The notes beneath the pieces are model-generated. The model was not told where the DNA came from. It did no database searches and saw only the letters and a program-made list of their open reading frames with translations. This document shows, piece by piece, positions 15,190-20,804 of a stretch of DNA of 31,591 bases. The first letter of the stretch is position 1. Each line of letters begins with the position of its first letter. The DNA comes from a virus. Location of the stretch: the IMG/VR virus record IMGVR_UViG_3300032753_000119, positions 1-31,591 of that record; one strand, written 5' to 3'. Position numbers and translations under genes: made by a program.

Positions 15190-15606
15190 ATGTTTAATTA
15201 CAAACAACTTGCGCTAGCCATTGAGATGCGCACTCGTTATGGCAAACCAAATTTTACTGAAACTACTTACGGTTTCCAATTGGACTCCGGAGATTTGTTT
15301 CCTGAACAACGTGCAGAGTTAATTAAACTTGGCAAATTGTATTATCAGGCGTTAGATAATCCGATTACTGTTGAAATCAAGCAGCAAATGGCTGACATTA
15401 TCGCTGCAAATCCAGGCGTTGATAGTCAGACATTCAAACTTACATTTGAAGATTCGGAAGGCGATTACTCTGATGTGTTCTTCGAGATTTGGTATGATGG
15501 AAATTCCATATATCAATCATGGAGTTTGAAAATCAGAAACGAATACTCGGCACACGAGAAAATGGTTACTGATTTGGTTGTATCACAACTGCAATACTGG
15601 TCATAA
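15190..15606 (+). CDS. Unknown soluble protein, 138 aa
   Basis: Unrecognised. Mixed alpha/beta, no membrane segment, no Cys. It starts MFNYKQLALAIEMRTRYGKP, has a helical middle (EQRAELIKLGKLYYQALD, about 45-62) and a beta-rich aromatic C-terminal part containing FEDSEGDYSDVFFEIWYDGN (about 92-111) and YQSWSLKIRNEY. An in-frame GTG at 15145 would add 15 residues, but it lies inside the acceptor stem of the tRNA-like element, so the ATG at 15190 is preferred. The gene begins 38 bases after that element. The composition resembles small phage early proteins of unknown function. Confidence 0.65.
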   Translation: MFNYKQLALAIEMRTRYGKPNFTETTYGFQLDSGDLFPEQRAELIKLGKLYYQALDNPITVEIKQQMADIIAANPGVDSQTFKLTFEDSEGDYSDVFFEIWYDGNSIYQSWSLKIRNEYSAHEKMVTDLVVSQLQYWS

Positions 15607-15618
15607 CGCAAATCGAAT

Positions 15619-15648
15619 ATGTCAGCACTTAGAAATGCGTGCCGACAT
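15619..15648 (+). terminator. Intergenic hairpin, possible weak terminator
   Basis: ATGTCAGCAC (15619-15628) pairs with GTGCCGACAT (15639-15648) with one mismatch (A/C) and a 10-base loop, followed by TTATTATC. The short T-run is poor for intrinsic termination, so it may instead be an RNA-processing or stability hairpin between two operon genes. Confidence 0.4.
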
Positions 15649-15677
15649 TTATTATCTAACGAATTAAATTATCTATC

Positions 15678-15896
15678 ATGGAATTAAGAGACTTAAACAT
15701 TATTGACGCTATTTGGATGCAGCGCAAGTCTGGTTATGTAAAGAAAAACATACCACAAACCGGAACGAAATTTGGCAAGATTTTATCTATTGGTGCGTAT
15801 AGTATTCACTGTGAAAATGGAACAGTTAATTATACTCAACTTGAAGTTAAAGATGTTACATTTGATGGCTTTAAAATTAAAATTACGAATCTATGA
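15678..15896 (+). CDS. Unknown small beta-rich protein, 72 aa
   Basis: Unrecognised. It reads as one short helix (LNIIDAIWMQRKSGY, about 6-20) followed by alternating strands (FGKILSIGAYSIHCENGTVNY; VTFDGFKIKITNL), a pattern of small beta-barrel or SH3-like domains. Basic in the N-terminal half; one Cys. Its TGA overlaps the ATG of the Cys-rich protein gene (ATGA), so the two are translationally coupled and possibly work together. No function can be assigned. Confidence 0.6.
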   Translation: MELRDLNIIDAIWMQRKSGYVKKNIPQTGTKFGKILSIGAYSIHCENGTVNYTQLEVKDVTFDGFKIKITNL

Positions 15897-16348
15897 AAAT
15901 ATCAGATTTTATACTCATAGTTGAGCAGGCCAAACTAAAGAATGCTTGCAAACCAGCAATTACAGCTGCAAATCAGGCAATTGCTGATAACAACGAATTG
16001 GAAGCGCAACGAATAGTAAATCACTATTCAAAATGGCTATTTTCAAAATCAATAGAACACATAACTGATATGTCAGTTGGAACAAATGTTTACTGTATTA
16101 GATGCGAGAACTGTGAATATTGCTATATGTGTTCAAATTGCAGTGATTGCAGTGATTGCATTGGTTGCAGGTATTGCATTGATTGCATTGGTTGCAGTGA
16201 TTGCATTGGTTGCAGGTATTGCAGTGATTGCATTGATTGCAGGTATTGCAGTGATTGCATTGATTGCAGTGATTGCATTGGTTGCAGCGGTTGCATTGGT
16301 TGCAGCAAACAAGTATTTAAGAATAATTTAACCAATACAAATGACTGA
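15893..16348 (+). CDS. Cys-x-x repeat protein with 24 uninterrupted triplets, 151 aa
   Basis: The N-terminal 60 residues form an ordinary helical domain (KISDFILIVEQAKL, NACKPAITAANQAIADNNEL). From about residue 68 to 139 every third residue is Cys without a single break: 24 consecutive Cys-x-x triplets, mostly CSD, CIG, CID and CRY. The last 12 residues are ordinary. The DNA behind it is a 9-bp-class repeat (TGCATTGAT / TGCAGTGAT words), so it probably grew by slippage, but Cys is kept at every position, which argues for selection. Possible chemistries are metal or Fe-S binding or a disulphide-linked solenoid. Similar Cys-x-x proteins of unknown function are, from memory, scattered in phages. 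It overlaps its upstream neighbour by 4 bases and its downstream neighbour by 8. Confidence 0.8.
   Translation: MKISDFILIVEQAKLKNACKPAITAANQAIADNNELEAQRIVNHYSKWLFSKSIEHITDMSVGTNVYCIRCENCEYCYMCSNCSDCSDCIGCRYCIDCIGCSDCIGCRYCSDCIDCRYCSDCIDCSDCIGCSGCIGCSKQVFKNNLTNTND
16102..16307 (+). repeat. Short tandem coding repeats (TGCAnTGnT words) encoding Cys-x-x
   Basis: A run of near-identical 9- and 15-base words such as TGCATTGATTGCAGTGATTGC. It stays open in several frames, including a hydrophobic plus-strand frame and a minus-strand Met-Gln-Ser-Leu-Gln frame; these are side effects of the repeat, not extra genes. Confidence 0.8.
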
Positions 16349-16694
16349 CACACATCGCATTACAGAGCGCATGGTAGCATCTACCAAAATCTCATTTAAC
16401 GGCATACGTTACTGGATAACTGTCCGTGACACAATGAAAGGAGCTGGATTGTATCACTTTCAATCAACTCATAATGATAAGATACTCAATGCAAAATCAT
16501 TATGCTTTGCTGAACACATTACTAAATATGGATTCAGTAATCAGTTAACACCTGACCATGAACTGGAAGTTGATTATGAGCCAGAAGAAACTGTCGAAGA
16601 ACGTGAACTACGTTTCAATCCTCCACCGACAGAACTGGACATATTGAACGAGGAAATTAAAAGAATTAATTCAGAACGATTAACTAACAAATAA
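16341..16694 (+). CDS. Unknown protein with acidic C-terminal helix, 117 aa
   Basis: Unrecognised. The N-terminal part (about 1-75) is beta-rich (STKISFNGIRYWITVRD; GLYHFQSTHNDKILN) with basic and aromatic residues. The C-terminal part is acidic and helical (HELEVDYEPEETVEERELRF, then LDILNEEIKRINSE), a possible coiled coil. It overlaps the Cys-repeat gene by 8 bases, so coupling is likely. No function recognised. Confidence 0.6.
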   Translation: MTDTHRITERMVASTKISFNGIRYWITVRDTMKGAGLYHFQSTHNDKILNAKSLCFAEHITKYGFSNQLTPDHELEVDYEPEETVEERELRFNPPPTELDILNEEIKRINSERLTNK

Positions 16695-16707
16695 AAACTA
16701 ACTAAGT

Positions 16708-17028
16708 ATGACAAAGATTAAACATCTCGAGATTGCTGTATTCGAGAATAATGAAGAGCAGCCAATTAAAACTCTTGTATTGCATGAGTTTACTAATACT
16801 AAATTAAACTCAAAATGGTATGGTAAAGAATACGATGGAATTTTCGCTGGGCCTTGCGACGAAGCAGCAGAATCAGTTAAAACAGTAAATGATATAATTT
16901 CAGATTATACTGAGCCTGGAAATAAATCATTGTTTACACTTTCTATTAAAGATGATGAAAGTTGGATTACACTTGATTACGACATGGAAAGAATTATTAA
17001 AGAACTAAGCGACCACTCTGGATTATGA
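16708..17028 (+). CDS. Unknown acidic soluble protein, 106 aa
   Basis: Unrecognised. Acidic, mixed alpha/beta: strands MTKIKHLEIAVFENNEEQ and IKTLVLHEF, a Gly/Asp turn (YDGIFAGPCDEAA, about 44-56), then a helical region and strand (SLFTLSIKDDESWITLDYDM). It begins 13 bases after the previous stop and its TGA overlaps the ATG of the frameshifted gene (ATGA). Nothing in the sequence indicates a function. Confidence 0.6.
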   Translation: MTKIKHLEIAVFENNEEQPIKTLVLHEFTNTKLNSKWYGKEYDGIFAGPCDEAAESVKTVNDIISDYTEPGNKSLFTLSIKDDESWITLDYDMERIIKELSDHSGL

Positions 17029-17194
17029 TTAGAAACTATTGCATTACGCACAAGCATCCTAAGTTGTGGCTGGATACCAAATATTCGCTGACTCTTATAT
17101 AGTGCCAATATTCGAGCACGAAGAAGATGAACAAGCTGTAGGATATACGGAGATTAATTACTTTGAAATAAGATTGGACTATTCACTAAACTAA
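17025..17194 (+). pseudogene. Frameshifted small gene, about 56 codons in two frames
   Basis: The ATG at 17025 overlaps the upstream stop (ATGA) and opens MIRNYCITHKHPKL, but the frame ends at TAG 17100-17102. In the -1 frame a protein-like stretch IVPIFEHEEDEQAVGYTEIN continues to TAA at 17192-17194, just before the pentapeptide gene. The join would fall near 17063-17070, around AAGTTGTGG. The acidic continuation is much more gene-like than reading through the stop as sense (that frame meets a second TAG). Single-base indel in the genome, assembly error or programmed frameshift are all possible; no good slippery heptamer is seen. Confidence 0.5.
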
Positions 17195-17204
17195 ACCATA
17201 AAGT

Positions 17205-17888
17205 ATGAAAACTAAAATTGAAATTAAACACTGGATTACTGGCTCAATATTATTTGAATTTGAGAAAGAAGATAATAGCTTACTTAAAACATTAAAAGAG
17301 GCTATTTGTAAAAAATCAGACTTACAGGGCGCAGACTTACAGGGCGCAGACTTACAGGGCGCAGACTTACAGGGCGCAGACTTACAGGGCGCAGACTTAC
17401 AGGGCGCAGACTTACAGGGCGCAGACTTACAGGGCGCAGACTTGCGTGGCGCAGACTTACAGGGCGCAGACTTACAGGGCGCAGACTTACAGGGCGCAGA
17501 CTTACAGGGCGCAGACTTGCGTGGCGCAGACTTACAGGGCGCAGACTTACAGGGCGCAGACTTACAGGGCGCAGACTTACAGGGCGCAGACTTACAGGGC
17601 GCAGACTTACGTGGCGCAAACTTACAGGACGCAAACTTACGTGGCGCAGAAAAAATAAGTAAGGCAGTAGTATTTACAGGTTTGTATAACTATATTGTTA
17701 TTCCGTATGTTACAAAGTATGGAGAAAAAAGAATTAAAATGGGCTGCCATAATCGTTCGCTTGAAGAATGGACTAATGACTTTTGGAACAACAATAATGA
17801 GTTCCCAAATAATGGTTCAGAAAAATCTCAAATGAGATTGATGGCATTTGAAACTGCTAAAAAATGGCTAGAAATTGTATCTAAATAA
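17205..17888 (+). CDS. Pentapeptide-repeat protein, 227 aa
   Basis: The N-terminal 38 residues form a small domain ([20 protein letters not shown]). Then come 22 consecutive pentapeptides, about residues 39-148, of A(D/N)L(Q/R)G type, which fold as a right-handed square beta-helix. The C-terminal domain (about 150-227) contains [34 protein letters not shown] and [13 protein letters not shown]. This N-domain, repeats and C-domain architecture is, from memory, common in phages; the function is unknown, though some pentapeptide proteins mimic DNA and protect gyrase. Within this copy the repeat units are nearly identical in DNA, which suggests recent expansion or gene conversion. Soluble; begins 10 bases after the frameshifted gene. 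Confidence 0.9.
   Translation: MKTKIEIKHWITGSILFEFEKEDNSLLKTLKEAICKKSDLQGADLQGADLQGADLQGADLQGADLQGADLQGADLQGADLRGADLQGADLQGADLQGADLQGADLRGADLQGADLQGADLQGADLQGADLQGADLRGANLQDANLRGAEKISKAVVFTGLYNYIVIPYVTKYGEKRIKMGCHNRSLEEWTNDFWNNNNEFPNNGSEKSQMRLMAFETAKKWLEIVSK
17319..17648 (+). repeat. 22 tandem 15-bp units inside the pentapeptide gene
   Basis: The unit GACTTACAGGGCGCA recurs with almost no change; variants are GACTTGCGTGGCGCA (twice) and a diverged 3' end (GACTTACGTGGCGCA, AACTTACAGGACGCA, AACTTACGTGGCGCA). Perfect identity across most units indicates recent slippage or unequal crossing-over; copy number is probably variable. Confidence 0.9.
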
Positions 17889-17903
17889 TTAAACCAATAT
17901 ACT

Positions 17904-18095
17904 ATGGAAGAGGAAAAGAAACCACCACGTCGCATATCTGAAATGTCTGAATTGGAGCGACAAAAACTTGCAATTAATATTTCGGAGAATCTTAACAAGT
18001 TAAATCCGACAGACCCAGCTTACATATCTCAGTTAAAGGTTCTGAATATGTTGTCTAAGCAAAAACCTAAAACTATTGAATTTGACTTTGATTAA
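17904..18095 (+). CDS. Small protein, paralogue of the 14587-14778 product, 63 aa
   Basis: It shares length and core with the 14587 product (SELERQKLAINISENLNKL against TELRRKQLVMDIANNLAKL; ISQLKVLNMLSKQKP against IDQIRVLNMLSRTRP), so one duplicated gene sits at each end of the small-gene operon. A basic, Pro-containing N-terminus (EEEKKPPRR) precedes two predicted helices. The last residues are IEFDFD; the PD-(D/E)XK nuclease at 23058 ends IKFDFD, a possible shared docking tail. Starts 15 bases after the pentapeptide gene. Function unknown. Confidence 0.7.
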   Translation: MEEEKKPPRRISEMSELERQKLAINISENLNKLNPTDPAYISQLKVLNMLSKQKPKTIEFDFD

Positions 18096-18119
18096 TTAAC
18101 CTAAATTAAATAACTAACT

Positions 18120-18341
18120 ATGAATTTTAAAATAATAATTCCATTTATAATACTGGCATCAACTTCATTGCTTACAGCATGGATAATCGTTAAGCCAAAA
18201 TCAAAAAGAAAGATTGCAAGGGTAAAAATTACATTGCAGCCATCTATAGATTTTATACCTTATATTGGAGCGCAAAATGCTTGTATGATAGAATTCTTTT
18301 TCATTTGCTTCAGGTTTGATATTTATTATCCATTGAAGTAA
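18120..18341 (+). CDS. Small single-pass membrane protein, 73 aa
   Basis: Residues about 3-24 (FKIIIPFIILASTSLLTAWI) form one strong membrane segment, followed by a very basic stretch KPKSKRKIARVK, so the C-terminal side probably stays in the cytoplasm. The remainder is hydrophobic-aromatic (FFFICFRFDIYY) and could make a second, weaker membrane contact. It closes the small-gene operon, directly before the regulatory element at 18348. A holin-like or superinfection-exclusion role is possible for such a protein, but nothing specific is seen. Confidence 0.55.
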   Translation: MNFKIIIPFIILASTSLLTAWIIVKPKSKRKIARVKITLQPSIDFIPYIGAQNACMIEFFFICFRFDIYYPLK

Positions 18342-18347
18342 GTCAAA

Positions 18348-18437
18348 GCATTTATACACGTTTTAACGCATTGTTTTTATTTTGTGGCTATTTGCCCGAA
18401 ACATACAACAAACCAACGTTAAAACGCGTATAAATGC
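18348..18437 (+). promoter_or_regulatory. Upstream inverted-repeat element, copy 2 (serves 18482 plus)
   Basis: The left arm 18348-18368 (GCATTTATAC, then ACGTTTTAACG) and right arm 18417-18437 (CGTTAAAACG, then CGTATAAATGC) are reverse complements over 21 bases with one mismatch, 48 bases apart. TTTAAACG follows at 18440-18447. It is the most symmetrical of three related elements and lies 45 bases before the NYN gene. No sense-strand host-type promoter is visible between it and the ATG. Confidence 0.75.
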
Positions 18438-18481
18438 CTTTAAACGCAGAATTTTAAACCTTTCAAACATAAACGAATAAA

Positions 18482-19024
18482 ATGGAACAGATAACACATG
18501 GACAATCAGTTGCCATACTTATAGATGGCAATAACATTGAGCGTTCAATTGCCAGTGCATACGGAAAAGATAAGATGCTCAACTATGACACATTCATACC
18601 TTATATCTTAAAGAATCGCCCTCTTATATACATGGACTACTTTATTGAAGGAATTGAAGATGGAACAAAGAAATCATTTTCAGAGCGACTTGACAAAAAG
18701 TTCTTCGGAAATATTCACAGATGTCATAAGTCTGCAGATGTTCCACTATCAATGCACGCGGCAAAGATTATGAACAAAGTTAACACTATTATTATTATGT
18801 CTGGAGATGCAGACTACTGCGATACTGTTGACTTTTTAATGAACAATGGAGTTAGAATTGAAGTATGCTGCGTATATGGAACAGGAAGTAAAGCACTCTT
18901 ATCAAGAGTTAACAACTGGACGTATATACAAGATAGGGATTGCTATGCATTAGATAAAACAATGCCAGTTACAAAAGAAGAGTTCAATTCAAACATGGAG
19001 AAATTGGAATCAGATAATGTATAG
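18482..19024 (+). CDS. NYN-domain (LabA/DUF88-like) PIN-fold nuclease, 180 aa
   Basis: This is a NYN-domain protein, a PIN-like fold that in characterised members cuts or processes RNA with metal bound by conserved Asp residues. Motifs: strand plus AILIDGNNIE (about 11-20, catalytic Asp 15 and Asn 17), KSADVPLSMHAAKI (about 83-96, the second acidic site at Asp 86), and IIIMSGDADYCDTVDFLMNN (about 103-122, third site SGDAD), followed by VRIEVCCVYG. All key acidic residues are present, so it is probably active, acting on cytoplasmic RNA. Whether the target is phage RNA, host RNA or tRNA is not known. It stands alone behind the conserved upstream element and 100 bases before another promoter-driven gene. 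Confidence 0.85.
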   Translation: MEQITHGQSVAILIDGNNIERSIASAYGKDKMLNYDTFIPYILKNRPLIYMDYFIEGIEDGTKKSFSERLDKKFFGNIHRCHKSADVPLSMHAAKIMNKVNTIIIMSGDADYCDTVDFLMNNGVRIEVCCVYGTGSKALLSRVNNWTYIQDRDCYALDKTMPVTKEEFNSNMEKLESDNV

Positions 19025-19052
19025 ACAAAATACAGACGAAAATTATCTTCGC

Positions 19053-19083
19053 TTGGTATATCAATAAACGTTATTTATATTTG
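19053..19083 (+). promoter_or_regulatory. Host-type promoter before the 19129 gene
   Basis: TTG at 19053-19055, 20 bases, then TATATTTG at 19076-19083, matching the Bacteroidetes consensus. The phage word CGTTATTT (19069-19076) overlaps the -7 element. It predicts a leader of about 40 bases before the ATG at 19129. Confidence 0.7.
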
Positions 19084-19128
19084 ACATTCAAAACGGGGCA
19101 AATTTTAACATTCACTTAAACAACAGTT

Positions 19129-19461
19129 ATGGCAACTAAACAACAACCAAAGCAGCGCAAACCGCGTAAAGCTGCACCAAAACCTGATGCCGCAAGGCCA
19201 AAGTATGGTTTTATTACTTTATTCTTTATTGACATTCGCGCCCAGAGAATTGTTCAGGGACAAGTTGAAAGTATCAATACAATTCACAAGCCAATCCGCA
19301 ACGCGGAAAAGAAATTTGAAGGCGTAGAAATGAATCACTACTACAACCTTCGCACCGAAGTTTACGAACACAACTCTTCAATCCATGAAGATAACTTGTA
19401 TACTTCACACGAAGCTGCAGCTAAGGTGTTCGGCAAAAACCACACAGATTATTTGAAGTAA
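19129..19461 (+). CDS. Unknown protein with a basic N-terminal tail, 110 aa
   Basis: Unrecognised. The first 25 residues are a Lys/Arg/Gln/Pro/Ala-rich tail (TKQQPKQRKPRKAAPKPDAA) suited to binding nucleic acid. The remaining 85 residues form a small domain (YGFITLFFIDIRAQRIVQGQ, about 26-45, then HYYNLRTEVYEHNSS) with alternating strands and aromatic residues, perhaps beta-barrel-like, and a helix near the end (SHEAAAKVFGKN). First gene of the operon carrying two of the tRNA-like elements. A nucleic-acid-binding role is a guess from the tail. Confidence 0.65.
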   Translation: MATKQQPKQRKPRKAAPKPDAARPKYGFITLFFIDIRAQRIVQGQVESINTIHKPIRNAEKKFEGVEMNHYYNLRTEVYEHNSSIHEDNLYTSHEAAAKVFGKNHTDYLK

Positions 19462-19498
19462 TTGAGCTGCGAAAGAAAGGCGCAGTAATCCAGTGGTA

Positions 19499-19539
19499 AG
19501 CGTTTAGTCGGTAAATTCTGGTTCGAGTCCAGAAACGCT
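19499..19539 (+). ncRNA. tRNA-like minihelix 2: acceptor stem plus T-arm
   Basis: AGCGTT (19499-19504) pairs with AACGCT (19534-19539). The stacked T-stem TCTGG (19517-19521) pairs with CCAGA (19529-19533) around the canonical loop TTCGAGT (19522-19528). The 12 bases joining acceptor to T-stem (19505-19516) read TAGTCGGTAAAT, which resembles a D-loop sequence (AGTCGGTA) but cannot form D or anticodon stems. No complementary 5' acceptor strand for a full-length tRNA was found upstream. ACA, not CCA, follows. It lies between the genes at 19129 and 19554. Same architecture as 15110-15152 but with different stems, so pairing, not sequence, is kept. Confidence 0.6.
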
Positions 19540-19553
19540 ACAAAATCAAAGTT

Positions 19554-20078
19554 ATGACAGTATTAGAAAGATATAAACTTTATGTTGAAGATTTGGCAAC
19601 TGCGATGGCGCATACAATATCTCCATCATTATTTTGTGAAATAAGTGAAGACGAACAGTTACTAAAATTGAATATTTGTTCATTTCAAAAAGAAGAGCCA
19701 CTATTTATATATGACTGCAGAAACAATGAAAGGACAAATGACTCATCTGAAATACCAGATGATTGGAAAAATTATACAGTAGAATCATCAATACAGGATG
19801 CAGTATTTACTTGTTCTTTAAGTTCTCCAGAATATATAAAGTTTCAAACTGCAATTAAAATTCATTTTTTAAAGTTATGTCAAACCCATGCGGCTGCACA
19901 TATTCTTGAAACAACAGAATATGAGTTGGTTGATATTCTAAATGAAAGTGATGAAGTATTTTACCTTGAAGAACTTGAATCTGGAAAAATAGTTGTTGGA
20001 ACCAATAGACTTCATTATATGCTTGAATATCTAAATTGTTACTTTTCAATACAACGTAAAGATGCAGACTTTAACTAA
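19554..20078 (+). CDS. Unknown acidic protein, 174 aa
   Basis: Unrecognised. Acidic, mixed alpha/beta, cytoplasmic. The N-terminal helix (TVLERYKLYVEDLATAMAH) and central strands (LKLNICSFQKEEPLFIYDC) are followed by a helical part (AIKIHFLKLCQTHAAAHIL, about 102-120) and acidic C-terminal strands (DEVFYLEELESGKIVVG). It has five Cys without metal-site spacing. It starts 14 bases after the second tRNA-like element and overlaps the next gene by 17 bases. Function not recognisable. Confidence 0.65.
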   Translation: MTVLERYKLYVEDLATAMAHTISPSLFCEISEDEQLLKLNICSFQKEEPLFIYDCRNNERTNDSSEIPDDWKNYTVESSIQDAVFTCSLSSPEYIKFQTAIKIHFLKLCQTHAAAHILETTEYELVDILNESDEVFYLEELESGKIVVGTNRLHYMLEYLNCYFSIQRKDADFN

Positions 20079-20397
20079 AAACATCCAGCTATCCGAAAAG
20101 ATAGAATTTCTTAATCAATTTGGACAGTTTTATACTGTTAATGGGTATAATTCTTACATTCCACATGATAAGTATAGAAATCTATTCGGAAGCAATGCCT
20201 TTGCGTCAAGCGAGCGAATGCTTTACCTTGTAAATCAAATAATAAAAGTAAATGGACTTTATCAATATCTACAGCAATTCGTATTAACTCCGATAAAATT
20301 TAAAGAAACTCTTTATTTACTAACCAATAAAAATCCAGAAAATGGAAAAGAAAACAATCCAAGAAGTGCTGGCGCAAATGTCAGTAAGAATTATTAA
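20062..20397 (+). CDS. Unknown small protein overlapping both neighbours, 111 aa
   Basis: Unrecognised. A helical, aromatic-rich N-terminal two thirds (IEFLNQFGQFYTVNGYNSYI; RMLYLVNQIIKVNGLYQYLQ) ends in a polar tail NPENGKENNPRSAGANVSKN, whose last 18 codons are overprinted by the next gene in another frame. It overlaps the upstream gene by 17 bases and the downstream gene by 56. The polar tail probably arose under the constraint of the overlap. No function assigned. Confidence 0.6.
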   Translation: MQTLTKNIQLSEKIEFLNQFGQFYTVNGYNSYIPHDKYRNLFGSNAFASSERMLYLVNQIIKVNGLYQYLQQFVLTPIKFKETLYLLTNKNPENGKENNPRSAGANVSKNY

Positions 20398-20647
20398 TGA
20401 GGAAACAACTCCTGAACTCTACGAAGACGTTATGTTTGCAGAAAAGTTTGAAGAAGATGCAAACAAGCACATCTTTGAATTTTCGGCACAGCAAGGCGAA
20501 GTCGAAGAGTGGGCTGATGATTTTTCCGGCAAGTGCTATTACTGCGAAAATCTTCAGGAAGCCGTTGATGCTTTAAACGAAGCAATCAATAACGGAGATA
20601 TTGTTACAGATGAAGCAATTGATGGCGACAAAGACCTGGAAGGGTAG
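20342..20647 (+). CDS. Unknown very acidic protein, 101 aa
   Basis: Unrecognised. Strongly acidic throughout (many Glu and Asp; for example QGEVEEWADDF and DEAIDGDKDLEG at the C-terminus), with two helices and one Cys-x-x-Cys-like pair (KCYYCEN, about 63-69). Small acidic phage proteins of this kind often mimic DNA or bind host enzymes, but nothing specific shows it here. It overlaps the preceding gene by 56 bases and is followed after 17 bases by the tRNA-like gene at 20665, in whose transcript it probably lies. Confidence 0.6.
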   Translation: MEKKTIQEVLAQMSVRIINEETTPELYEDVMFAEKFEEDANKHIFEFSAQQGEVEEWADDFSGKCYYCENLQEAVDALNEAINNGDIVTDEAIDGDKDLEG

Positions 20648-20664
20648 TCTGAATTAAAATCGGG

Positions 20665-20735
20665 TGTGTTATAGTATAATTGGTAGTATCGAAGCGCAGA
20701 GGCTTCGGGTCTGGGTTCGAAACCCAGTGGCACAA
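20665..20735 (+). tRNA. Full-length tRNA-like gene with non-canonical anticodon loop
   Basis: Acceptor TGTGTTA (20665-20671) pairs with TGGCACA (20728-20734), two pairs being G-U. Bases 20672-20673 TA correspond to T8/A9. D-arm: GTAT / AATTGGTA / GTAT (20674-20689). T-arm: CTGGG / TTCGAAA / CCCAG (20711-20727). The middle arm is CGAAGC / GCAGAG / GCTTCG (20690-20707), giving a 6-base loop (or 8 with one pair opened), with no T at position 33 and no clear anticodon. It should be recognised and processed as a tRNA but cannot decode normally. No CCA is encoded. It ends 36 bases before the DNA-ligase promoter. Confidence 0.6.
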
Positions 20736-20770
20736 CAAAGTCTATTTGATAGAAAATTATAATCTTTACT

Positions 20771-20800
20771 TTGTGTCATTGAATTTATAAACGTTATTTG
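20771..20800 (+). promoter_or_regulatory. Promoter of the ligase operon, predicting a leaderless mRNA
   Basis: TTG at 20771-20773 (within CTTTACTTTG), 19 bases, then GTTATTTG at 20793-20800. The ATG is only four bases further on (20805), so transcription would begin at or next to the start codon. The 25393 gene has the same arrangement. Confidence 0.6.
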
Positions 20801-20804
20801 CGAG

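Noticed and set aside
16077-16331. Hydrophobic membrane-like reading frame (84 codons) overlapping the Cys-x-x gene in another plus-strand frame
   Set aside because: The Ile/Ala/Val pattern is produced automatically by the TGCAnTGnT repeat in a shifted frame; it has no own start context, and the Cys frame fits the ATGA and 8-base overlaps with its neighbours.
16123-16353. Minus-strand frame with repeated Met-Gln-Ser-Leu-Gln
   Set aside because: Mirror of the same short tandem repeat, opposite to all genes of the block.
17025-17194. Stop-codon reassignment (TAG read as Gln), known in some crAss-like phages
   Set aside because: Reading through TAG at 17100 meets another TAG and an unconvincing protein, whereas several genes here end normally at TAG (20647, 31377) and the -1 frame gives a better continuation.
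17319-17648. CRISPR-like array
   Set aside because: Units are contiguous 15-bp coding repeats without spacers.
17302-17658. Other long frames across the pentapeptide repeat, on both strands
   Set aside because: A 15-bp unit without stops keeps several frames open; only the ADLQG frame has a known architecture with N- and C-terminal domains.
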